DNA from: Actinomycetota bacterium | GTDB lineage: Bacteria; Actinomycetota; Actinomycetes; S36-B12 | DNA: 5,259 bases | Direction of reading: 5' to 3' | NCBI GenBank assembly: GCA_027729865.1 | Contig: JAQCBM010000156.1 | Coordinates: 1-5,259, forward strand | Shown: positions 1 through 5,259 of the stretch, piece by piece | How the letters are laid out: each line of letters begins with the position of its first letter | Numbering within the stretch: the first letter of the stretch is position 1 | Notes under the pieces: generated by a model | Seen by the model: the letters and a program-made list of their open reading frames with translations, nothing else | The model's database searches: none | What the model was told of the DNA's origin: nothing | Position numbers and translations under genes: made by a program

Positions 1-251
1 GCGGCCAGACCTTCTTCCACCAACGGGCCCGTGCAATCGACCAGCCGCGAAGCCTCGGCCCCGTATTGGGTGGCCCGACCAGGCACCGAGGCGATGTCGG
101 GTTCGTCGTACTGACCGATGTCTGCTGTGTAGGTGTAGGGGATAGCGCCCTTCTCGCGCATCCAGGCAACGGCCACGGAGGTATCCAGACCCCCGGAGAA
201 CGCGATCCCCACCCGTTCACCGACAGGCAAACTCGCCAGCACTTTGGACAT
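1..251 (-). CDS. argG: Argininosuccinate synthase, N-terminal part (cut by window edge)
   Basis: Argininosuccinate synthase joins citrulline and aspartate with ATP to make argininosuccinate, the penultimate step of arginine biosynthesis, in the cytoplasm. Reading the complement from the ATG at 251 gives 83 intact codons beginning MSKVLASLPVGERVGIAFSG. Residues 16-25 (IAFSGGLDTS) are the SGGxDTS pyrophosphate/ATP-binding loop of the N-type ATP pyrophosphatase family. The following ADIGQYDE and the YGAE...LVDC segment resemble the N-terminus of the long E. coli-type ArgG (about 450 aa) rather than the shorter ArgG of about 400 aa. Only about a fifth of the protein is in the window; the rest lies left of position 1. 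The ATG at 251 is chosen because the homology begins there and a TAGGCT -10-like box lies 8 nt upstream with no good Shine-Dalgarno, suggesting a leaderless start. The frame remains open further upstream (a GTG exists), but extension would run into the divergent phosphatase gene. The identification is secure. Confidence 0.95.
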   Translation of the reverse strand, partial: MSKVLASLPVGERVGIAFSGGLDTSVAVAWMREKGAIPYTYTADIGQYDEPDIASVPGRATQYGAEASRLVDCTGPLVEEGLA

Positions 252-258
252 GGGTCCG

Positions 259-264
259 TAGCCT
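259..264 (-). promoter_or_regulatory. Putative -10 box of argG (leaderless promoter)
   Basis: On the minus strand TAGGCT fits the actinobacterial -10 consensus TANNNT and ends 8 nt before the argG ATG. That would put the transcription start at or within a base or two of the start codon. No convincing -35 hexamer is seen, which is common for such promoters. The same hexamer lies just ahead of the methyltransferase start at 1167. This is an inference from spacing only. Confidence 0.4.
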
Positions 265-296
265 AGGGCCACGCGAACGTGCCGAACCTGTGGGTG

Positions 297-1112
297 ATGG
301 TGTGTACTTCGGTGGTGATCAGAAGGCGTCGAGTGCCTGTATCGATAGCCGTCCTTGCAGTAATTTGCGCGGGTTGGCTCGTGGGTGGTCAGCCAGCCAC
401 GGCCGATCCAGTCCGCGTCGATCCCGGGCCGGAGATCGCCGCCGGCAAGGTGATCGTCGGGTCAGGGCAGAACCTTCCATCGATGGAGTCGTCGAATCCC
501 TGGGACATCGGCTCGTATCCAGCACAGTCGGTGATTGCCTATCAGAACGGGGGCGTCCAACTCGACCAGGCCGAGGTCGCCGCCGCTGCGGTCTCGTGGA
601 CGCGAGCGTGGCTGCGTCGAGCCTGCGGAGGCGTGAAGCCGGAAACGGTCCGGCGGTGTCGAGCGATAGCGGTCTTCGACGTCGACGACACCCTCCTGAG
701 CAGTTATCCGGTGGGCCTGGCCAACAACCCACAGTTCGGATACGACCCTGCCGCCAGTGATGCCGCAGTCATGACCTGCGCAACACCCGTCATCAAGGCT
801 TCGCGCGAGGTCTACCGCATATTCCGGTCCTGGGGCATGGCCACGGCCGTCATCACCGGTCGCCCCGAATCCCAGCGCACAGCCACCGTGAGCTGTCTTG
901 CTGAGAACGGCATGAGCACGTGGGAATCCGTCCAGTTGCGTCCGGCATCGGACACCGGTTCGGCGGCGACCTACAAGAAGTCAGCCCGAGATTTGCTCAT
1001 CGACCAGGGGTGGAGCATCGGACCGAGCATCGGAGACCAGGTCAGCGATATGTCCTATGGCTCATTGGGCCGCGGCTTCCTCATGCCCAACATTCGGTAC
1101 TTCCTCCCGTAA
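297..1112 (+). CDS. Secreted HAD-superfamily acid phosphatase (subfamily IIIB, Acid_phosphat_B-like)
   Basis: This is a predicted exported phosphomonoesterase; the substrate is unknown. Numbering from the ATG at 297 (271 aa), the N-terminus carries an RRRR patch, a hydrophobic core (VPVSIAVLAVICAGWLVGG) and an A-T-A signal peptidase I site before DPV, so the mature protein starts near residue 37. HAD motif I is FDVDDT, with nucleophile D128 and acid/base D130. Motif II is the threonine of VITGR (T187), motif III is K227 or K228 in YKKS, and motif IV is GDQVSD (D247, D251), very like the GDQWSD of plant and bacterial class B/IIIB acid phosphatases. Four cysteines remain in the mature part, compatible with disulfides outside the cell. 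The start is uncertain: GTG 279, ATG 297 and GTG 312/315 all keep the signal peptide. GTG 333 has an AGAAGG six bases upstream but would lose the arginines. It is divergent from argG with under 65 bp between the starts. Fold assignment is firm; physiological role is not. Confidence 0.88.
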   Translation: MVCTSVVIRRRRVPVSIAVLAVICAGWLVGGQPATADPVRVDPGPEIAAGKVIVGSGQNLPSMESSNPWDIGSYPAQSVIAYQNGGVQLDQAEVAAAAVSWTRAWLRRACGGVKPETVRRCRAIAVFDVDDTLLSSYPVGLANNPQFGYDPAASDAAVMTCATPVIKASREVYRIFRSWGMATAVITGRPESQRTATVSCLAENGMSTWESVQLRPASDTGSAATYKKSARDLLIDQGWSIGPSIGDQVSDMSYGSLGRGFLMPNIRYFLP

Positions 1113-1118
1113 CGAGGG

Positions 1119-1146
1119 TAAACCGATAATGCACATTATGTCGGTT
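1119..1146. other. dif: Candidate dif site (XerC/XerD recombination site)
   Basis: The 28 bp split as an 11-bp arm TAAACCGATAA, a 6-bp centre TGCACA and an 11-bp arm TTATGTCGGTT. This is the arm-spacer-arm layout of bacterial dif sites, with the diagnostic ATAA / TTATGT inner ends. By eye it matches 16 of 28 positions of the E. coli dif as I remember it, with the matches concentrated around the crossover region. From memory, actinobacterial dif sites have a core close to CGATAATGnaCATTATGTC, which fits better, although here the outer right arm reads CGGTT where I expect CAA. It lies in the 54-bp gap between the phosphatase stop and the methyltransferase start. Alternatively it could be an operator for the methyltransferase gene, since the symmetric core 1123-1144 covers its -35 region. 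Confidence 0.6.
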
Positions 1147-1154
1147 GCAAAAGG

Positions 1155-1160
1155 TAGGCT
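1155..1160 (+). promoter_or_regulatory. Putative -10 box of the methyltransferase-acetyltransferase operon
   Basis: TAGGCT fits TANNNT and ends 6 nt before the GTG at 1167, the spacing expected for a leaderless transcript beginning at the start codon. No clear -35 is visible; the region where it would lie is occupied by the palindromic dif-like element. The hexamer is identical to the one before argG. Without mapped transcription starts this is a spacing-based inference. Confidence 0.4.
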
Positions 1161-1166
1161 CGAGGG

Positions 1167-1790
1167 GTGATTTCCTCCTCGCCGGACCACTGGGATCGCT
1201 CCTTCTCCAGCACCCCATCCGGCGATCACACGTCCCGCGGCTGGTACCAATCGTCTGCCGCCCCCAGTTGGCTGATGATCGGCGATCTGGATCCTTCAAC
1301 ATCTGCCGTAGACATCGGCGCTGGCGCGTCGGTGTGGGTCGACGAGGCGCTGGACCGCGGCTGGAGCGACCTCACCGTTCTGGATTGGTCGCCTGTGGCA
1401 CTGGACCTGTCTCAGGCCCGCCTGGGAGCTCGGGCTGCATCCGTGACCTGGGTCGAGGTCGATGTCCTGACCTGGACTCCCCCGCGAACTTTCGGTTTGT
1501 GGCACGACCGAGCCGTCCTGCATTTCCTTCTCGAAGACGACGATCGCGCCCGTTACGGCCAGGTCCTACGTGCTGCGACCGCACCCGGTTCCGTCGTCGT
1601 CATCGGCGGTTTCGGTCCCTCAGGACCGGAAATGTGCGCTGGGTTGCCGGTACGCAGGCAAAGCGTGGCTGATTTCGAGGCCCTCTTCGGGACTGAATTC
1701 ACAATCGAACGAACGTTCGAGCAGTCCCACGTGCGTCCCGACAAGAACACCCAGGACTACCTGTGGGTGCGGGCATTGCGAAATGGTTGA
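1167..1790 (+). CDS. Class I SAM-dependent methyltransferase
   Basis: The 207-aa product has a Rossmann-type methyltransferase fold. Motif I is AVDIGAGAS (residues 47-55), the SAM-binding glycine loop. VLDWS (71-75) places the acidic D73 at the end of strand beta 2, where it would contact the SAM ribose. VEVDVLTW (96-103) is the adenine-side motif, and WHDRAVLHFL (112-121) is the motif IV region typical of Methyltransf_11/12/25-like small-molecule methyltransferases. PGSVVVIGGF (140-149) forms a later strand. The N-terminus has HWD and SRGWYQ, seen in free-standing cytosolic enzymes of this group; no membrane segment or signal peptide is present. The methyl acceptor cannot be predicted. The GTG start is chosen because a TAGGCT box lies 6 nt upstream and the stretch starting there resembles family N-termini. 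The last 8 bp overlap the next gene, so the two are probably translated from one mRNA. Confidence 0.85.
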   Translation: MISSSPDHWDRSFSSTPSGDHTSRGWYQSSAAPSWLMIGDLDPSTSAVDIGAGASVWVDEALDRGWSDLTVLDWSPVALDLSQARLGARAASVTWVEVDVLTWTPPRTFGLWHDRAVLHFLLEDDDRARYGQVLRAATAPGSVVVIGGFGPSGPEMCAGLPVRRQSVADFEALFGTEFTIERTFEQSHVRPDKNTQDYLWVRALRNG

Positions 1791-2271
1791 CCTGCGCCTT
1801 GCGGTCGCCGCGGATATTCCCACTTTGGAACGTTGGGAGGCTGCCGCTCACGTTGTTGCGATCAGTGGCGATGACGAACCCTGGGACTGGTCTGTGGAGA
1901 TCGATGTTCCCTGGCAGGAGGTGTGGATCGCGGAAGTTGAGGGCCGCGGGATCGGCGTCGTCGTTCTCCTTGACGCGCACGCAGAACCGAGCGGCTACTG
2001 GGGAGATGTCTCCCCCGGCACGTACGCCATCGACATTTGGATAGGCGAGCCAGATGCCCTGCATCGTGGCTACGGAACTTTGATGATGCGGCACGCCCTT
2101 GATCGAGCGTTCAGCGAACACGATGCGCAGGAGATTCTCATCGATCCGCTGGAAACGAATACGGACGCAATCGGGTTCTACAAGCACCTGGGCTTCATGG
2201 AAGTCGGACCGCGTCGCTTCGGCACCGACGACTGCCTCGTATTGCAGATGGATCGTCCCGCCAGGCTATAG
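1783..2271 (+). CDS. GNAT-family N-acetyltransferase, AAC(6')-like
   Basis: The 162-aa product is a single GNAT domain that should transfer an acetyl group from acetyl-CoA. The pyrophosphate-binding motif A is HRGYGTLMM (residues 94-102), matching the R/Q-x-x-G-x-G/A pattern. The C-terminal motif B region ILIDPLETNTDAIGFYKHLGF (118-138) closely parallels the DPxxxNxxAIxxYxxxGF stretch of aminoglycoside 6'-N-acetyltransferases of the AAC(6')-Ib type and relatives (Acetyltransf_8 group). The preceding YAIDIWIGEPD also fits the position of GIDQLL in those enzymes. The resemblance does not prove aminoglycoside resistance; many chromosomal homologues act on other amines. The ATG at 1783 is chosen because the homology starts directly after it and it overlaps the methyltransferase stop by 8 bp, indicating translational coupling. 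The reading frame is open upstream to about 1570, but that stretch is a shadow of the methyltransferase. No separate Shine-Dalgarno is obvious. Confidence 0.87.
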   Translation: MVDLRLAVAADIPTLERWEAAAHVVAISGDDEPWDWSVEIDVPWQEVWIAEVEGRGIGVVVLLDAHAEPSGYWGDVSPGTYAIDIWIGEPDALHRGYGTLMMRHALDRAFSEHDAQEILIDPLETNTDAIGFYKHLGFMEVGPRRFGTDDCLVLQMDRPARL

Positions 2272-2286
2272 CAGTGCCGACAGCGT

Positions 2287-2341
2287 CGGGATGAACGCGT
2301 TGTTCTTCCCGGTTTTAGGGAAGAACAACGCGGACATCCCG
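2287..2341. terminator. Long hairpin between convergent genes, probable bidirectional terminator
   Basis: An uninterrupted 15-bp stem, CGCGTTGTTCTTCCC (2296-2310) with GGGAAGAACAACGCG (2318-2332), has a 7-nt loop. It is extended after a 2x2 internal loop by a 7-bp outer stem CGGGATG (2287-2293) with CATCCCG (2335-2341). It lies between the acetyltransferase stop (2271) and the gcvP stop (2359), where both transcripts need to end. No T-run follows the hairpin in either direction, so it would be a U-tract-poor terminator of the kind reported in actinobacteria. A smaller competing hairpin, CCCGG-ATA-CCGGG (2338-2350), shares the outer arm. On the minus strand TTTTT precedes it rather than follows it. 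Confidence 0.7.
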
Positions 2342-2358
2342 GATACCGGGAAAAACGG

Positions 2359-5205
2359 CTAGGGGGTGGGGAGCTGTTCTAACTCCTCCGGGCGGGGACA
2401 ACTGCACACCAGATTGCGATCGCCGTAGGCACCGTCGATGCGGCGGACCGGTGGCCAGTACTTCCCGTTCTCCATGCCCGGCGCCGGGAAAGCAGCCAGC
2501 CGTGCCGGATACGGGTGGTTCCAATCGCCGATCAACGAGTCAGCGGTGTGCGGGGCGTTGGCGAGCGGGTTGTCGTCGGCCGGCCACTCCCCTGCCGCTA
2601 CTGCATCGATCTCGGCCTTGATCGCGATCATCGCGTCGCAGAATCGATCGATCTCGGCGAGCGATTCACTTTCCGTCGGTTCGACCATCAGCGTTCCCGC
2701 CACCGGGAAGGACATCGTGGGTGCATGAAAGCCGTAGTCCATCAATCGCTTAGCGATGTCATCAACGCTCACACCACTTGCAGCAGTGATGGGACGGACG
2801 TCGAGGATGCACTCGTGCGCAACCGTGCCGTTCGGTGCGGTGTACAGGATCGGGAAGTGATTCTTGAGTCGGTGCGCGATGTAGTTCGCGCTGAGGATCG
2901 CCGTGCTGGTCGCATCGCGCAGTCCGCTATCCCCCATCATTCGGATGTACATCCACGGGATTGGCAGGATGCCAGCGCTTCCCCACGGAGCACCGCTGAC
3001 CGGTCCGGTTCCACCATCGGGGAAACCGCGACCTTGCGGCCCGGCATCCGGGCGCAGCGGATGACCGGGCAGGTAGGGCGCTAGGTGCGCGCGAACACCG
3101 ATCGGTCCAACTCCCGGGCCCCCTCCCCCGTGCGGAATCGCGAAGGTCTTGTGCAAGTTGAGATGCGAGACATCCGCACCGAACTTGCCGGGCTTGGCTA
3201 GTCCCACAAGTGCGTTGAGGTTGGCCCCATCCACGTAGACCTGGCCGCCTGCATCGTGCACGAGTGCACAGATCTCTTCGACGGCTTCTTCGAACACCCC
3301 GTGAGTGGATGGGTAGGTGATCATCAACGCAGCGAGATTGTCCCGGTGCTGCTCGATCTTGGCTTTGAGATCCGCGATGTCCACGTCGCCGATCTCGTCG
3401 GTGCCGACCACCACAACGCTCATCCCCGCCATCACAGCGCTGGCGGCGTTGGTGCCGTGCGCACTGCTGGGAATCAGACACACCGTGCGCTGGTCATCAC
3501 CGTTTGCGCGGTGATAGCCGCGAATAGCCATCAGGCCGGCGAACTCCCCCTGCGAACCAGCGTTCGGCTGCACGGTCACGGCGTCGTAACCGGTGATGGA
3601 CGTGAGCCAGTGCTCTAGTTCGTTGATGATGTCCACGTAGGGAGCAACCTGTTCGGCCGGTGCGAACGGATGGATCTCCGCGAACTGCGGCCAGGTGATC
3701 GGCGCCATCTCCGCGGCGGCGTTCAACTTCATCGTGCATGAACCGAGCGGAATCATGGTGCGGTCGAGCGCGAGATCCTTATCGGCAAGGGAACGCATGT
3801 AACGCATGAGTGAGGTTTCGCTGCGGTGCGCGTGGAAGACCGGGAACTGCAACAACTCCCCTGACTTGGTGAGTTCACTCGGGATCGTGTCCGGTGCAGT
3901 TGCAGCGAGCGAGAAGCCGAGTGCCGCTGCGAGTGCTTCGGCCTGCTGAGTTGTGGTGGTCTCGTCGACGGTGAACGTGATGAGGTCGTCGTTCACGAGT
4001 CGAATGTTGACGCCGGAAGATTGCGCCTTATCGAAAAACTGTTGGGCGTTGCCTGGCGCGCTGATCGCGACAGTGTCGAATAGGAACTCGTTGAGCGTGA
4101 TGAGCCCCGCATCCTTGGAGCCTTGATTGAGTCGCGATGCGAGGTGGTTCACGCGCTGAGCGATGGCCTTCAGGCCATCGGGTCCGTGGTAGACGGCGTA
4201 CATTCCGGCAAGTACTGCGAGCAGCACCTGCGCAGTGCAGATGTTGCTTGTGGCTTTCTCGCGGCGGATGTGCTGCTCTCGCGTCTGAAGTGCGAGTCGA
4301 TAGGCCGGACGCCCATCGGTGTCGACGCTTACGCCGACCAGTCGACCCGGCAGTGAGCGTTCCAACCCTGCTCTCACTGCGATGTAGCCGGCGTGCGGAC
4401 CTCCGAAGGCCATCGGCACGCCGAATCGCTGCATGGAACCCACCGCGATGTCCGCGCCGAGCGATCCAGGAGATTCGAGCAACGTGAGTGCGAGTGGATC
4501 TGCATCCACGATCACGAGCGCGCCCTGCTCCTTTGCCTGCGCGATGAGGCTGCGTGGATCGTTGATTGCGCCGGTGGAAGTCGGGTACGCGATCACCACT
4601 CCGGACAGCGGACCATCGGGCAGACCCTGCTGCGGATCGAAGTCGATGATCTCGATGCCCTGCGGCTCAGCGCGAGTGCCCACCACGGCTCGGGTCTGCG
4701 GGTGCACTCCCCTATCGATCGCGAGTCGCTCCACGCCCTTCGGGCCGTGCTTGACGGCCATGGTCATCGCCTCGGCCACGGCCGTGGGCTCATCGAGCAA
4801 GGACGCACCGGCAACGTTCAGGCCGGTGAGGTCCTCGACCAGTGTTTGGAAGTTCAGCAGCGCCTCGAGGCGTCCCTGCGAGATTTCCGGCTGATAGGGC
4901 GTGTAGGCGGTGTACCAACCCGCGTTGAGAAGAACGCCGCGCTTAATGGCCTCGGGCATCACCGTTCCGTGGTAGCCCAAGCCGATCATGTTGGTAGGCC
5001 GCTCGATGTTCTCGATTCGCTGCTCGAGCTCAGCAAGTGCCTCGGTTTCGCTGGCGACCGGCGGCAGGTCCATCACGGTGAGGTCTTTGATACCCGAGGG
5101 CACCACCGCGTCGATGAAACTATCGAGGCTGTCGTAACCGAGTTCGGTGACCATCGAATCGATGTCGGCGGAACGAGGTCCGATGTGACGATCGGCGAAA
5201 TCCAT
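2359..5205 (-). CDS. gcvP: Glycine dehydrogenase (decarboxylating), glycine cleavage system P-protein
   Basis: P-protein decarboxylates glycine using PLP and passes the aminomethyl group to the lipoyl arm of H-protein (GcvH), feeding one-carbon units to tetrahydrofolate through T-protein. The 948 aa match the usual 940-970 aa of single-chain GcvP, with tandem aminotransferase-fold halves of about residues 1-440 and 450-948. Recognisable marks are FADRHIGP near the N-terminus, GLGYHGTVMPEAIKRGVLLN (75-94) followed by WYTAYTPYQPEISQGRLEAL, the MIPLGSCTMKLN motif around C490, and SSAHGTNAASA. The PLP-binding lysine K686 lies in HLNLHKTFAIPHGGGGPG, followed by the glycine-rich loop. The C-terminal WMYIRMMG and VEPTESE segments are intact, so the gene is complete with no frameshift. 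The ATG at 5205 has GGAG five bases upstream. No other gcv gene is adjacent in the window: downstream is a convergent acetyltransferase, and upstream lies beyond the right edge. A riboswitch-like tail upstream suggests glycine induction. Confidence 0.97.
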   Translation of the reverse strand: MDFADRHIGPRSADIDSMVTELGYDSLDSFIDAVVPSGIKDLTVMDLPPVASETEALAELEQRIENIERPTNMIGLGYHGTVMPEAIKRGVLLNAGWYTAYTPYQPEISQGRLEALLNFQTLVEDLTGLNVAGASLLDEPTAVAEAMTMAVKHGPKGVERLAIDRGVHPQTRAVVGTRAEPQGIEIIDFDPQQGLPDGPLSGVVIAYPTSTGAINDPRSLIAQAKEQGALVIVDADPLALTLLESPGSLGADIAVGSMQRFGVPMAFGGPHAGYIAVRAGLERSLPGRLVGVSVDTDGRPAYRLALQTREQHIRREKATSNICTAQVLLAVLAGMYAVYHGPDGLKAIAQRVNHLASRLNQGSKDAGLITLNEFLFDTVAISAPGNAQQFFDKAQSSGVNIRLVNDDLITFTVDETTTTQQAEALAAALGFSLAATAPDTIPSELTKSGELLQFPVFHAHRSETSLMRYMRSLADKDLALDRTMIPLGSCTMKLNAAAEMAPITWPQFAEIHPFAPAEQVAPYVDIINELEHWLTSITGYDAVTVQPNAGSQGEFAGLMAIRGYHRANGDDQRTVCLIPSSAHGTNAASAVMAGMSVVVVGTDEIGDVDIADLKAKIEQHRDNLAALMITYPSTHGVFEEAVEEICALVHDAGGQVYVDGANLNALVGLAKPGKFGADVSHLNLHKTFAIPHGGGGPGVGPIGVRAHLAPYLPGHPLRPDAGPQGRGFPDGGTGPVSGAPWGSAGILPIPWMYIRMMGDSGLRDATSTAILSANYIAHRLKNHFPILYTAPNGTVAHECILDVRPITAASGVSVDDIAKRLMDYGFHAPTMSFPVAGTLMVEPTESESLAEIDRFCDAMIAIKAEIDAVAAGEWPADDNPLANAPHTADSLIGDWNHPYPARLAAFPAPGMENGKYWPPVRRIDGAYGDRNLVCSCPRPEELEQLPTP

Positions 5206-5210
5206 AGCGT

Positions 5211-5214
5211 CTCC
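5211..5214 (-). promoter_or_regulatory. Ribosome binding site of gcvP
   Basis: On the minus strand GGAG lies 5 nt before the ATG at 5205 (GGAGACGCTATG). It is the best Shine-Dalgarno in the window and fixes the gcvP start, in contrast to the apparently leaderless argG and methyltransferase genes. Confidence 0.75.
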
Positions 5215-5243
5215 AGGTGCGTCGGGGCGAACAGCAAGGACTG

Positions 5244-5259
5244 CTCCCCCTCTGTTACC
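5244..5259 (-). promoter_or_regulatory. 3' end of a probable glycine riboswitch upstream of gcvP (cut by window edge)
   Basis: On the minus strand the leader opens with GGTAACAGAGGGGGAG about 40 nt before the gcvP start. The ACAGAGGGGGAG element (5244-5255) matches, from memory, the terminal strand of the second aptamer of actinobacterial gcv glycine riboswitches, which typically ends with a CTCAGG segment, a short linker and then GACAGAGGGGGAG. Here the base before ACAG is A instead of the expected G. The conserved aptamer core would lie to the right of position 5259 and cannot be seen, so the call rests on this short tail and on the identity of the downstream gene, a classical target of this riboswitch. 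Confidence 0.5.

Noticed and set aside
357..392. Lipoprotein signal (lipobox) in the phosphatase leader
   Set aside because: The only cysteine in the hydrophobic stretch is preceded by A-V-I, which does not fit the small residue needed before a lipobox cysteine; a signal peptidase I site A-T-A is present instead.
319..760. Open frames on both strands overlapping the phosphatase
   Set aside because: They are Arg/Pro/Ser-rich translations with no motifs, explained by GC-rich wobble positions of the real gene.
1123..1144. The palindrome after the phosphatase gene read as an intrinsic terminator
   Set aside because: The arms are AT-rich in the centre, interrupted by a 2-nt bulge and not followed by a T-run; the 11-6-11 dif layout explains it better.
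1570..1782. N-terminal extension of the acetyltransferase reading frame
   Set aside because: The frame is open, but it overlaps the methyltransferase coding sequence, has no GNAT features and is Ser/Pro/Arg-rich shadow sequence; the ATG at 1783 fits the family N-terminus.
2515..3084. Open plus-strand frame of 189 codons inside gcvP
   Set aside because: It is antisense to a fully conserved gcvP, its composition is typical of a GC-rich shadow frame, and it has no recognisable domain or ribosome site.

Overview
The window looks like a piece of the chromosome of a high-GC Gram-positive bacterium (Actinomycetota). The supporting points are the GC-rich wobble positions, two genes that appear to start leaderlessly just downstream of a TANNNT box, ArgG and GcvP proteins of actinobacterial appearance, and what looks like the 3' end of an actinobacterial glycine riboswitch. 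The genus cannot be fixed from the sequence alone.

Layout, left to right. Positions 1-251 (minus strand, running off the left edge) are the first 83 codons of argG, argininosuccinate synthase of arginine biosynthesis. Divergent from it is a secreted HAD-superfamily acid phosphatase (about 297-1112, plus), with almost no intergenic space. Between the phosphatase stop and the next gene sits a near-palindrome (1119-1146) with the 11+6+11 architecture of a XerC/XerD dif site. It is the most interesting element of the window and may mark the chromosome-dimer resolution site. Then come two translationally overlapping plus-strand genes: a class I SAM-dependent methyltransferase (1167-1790) and a GNAT acetyltransferase resembling the aminoglycoside 6'-N-acetyltransferase group (1783-2271). 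A strong 22-bp interrupted hairpin (2287-2341) separates them from the convergent gcvP.

The right half (2359-5205, minus) is a full-length gcvP, the PLP-dependent glycine decarboxylase (P-protein) of the glycine cleavage system, 948 aa. Upstream it has a good Shine-Dalgarno and, at the right window edge, a short sequence matching the 3' end of an actinobacterial glycine riboswitch, so gcvP is probably induced by glycine.

The genes do not form one pathway. argG and gcvP are housekeeping amino-acid metabolism, the phosphatase is an exported hydrolase, and the methyltransferase/acetyltransferase pair is a small accessory operon of unknown substrate. There is no gene-free stretch longer than 300 bases. 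I saw no tRNA, rRNA, CRISPR array, insertion sequence or transposase. Nothing among the protein genes looks like a new multi-gene system; the unusual content is in the short intergenic elements.
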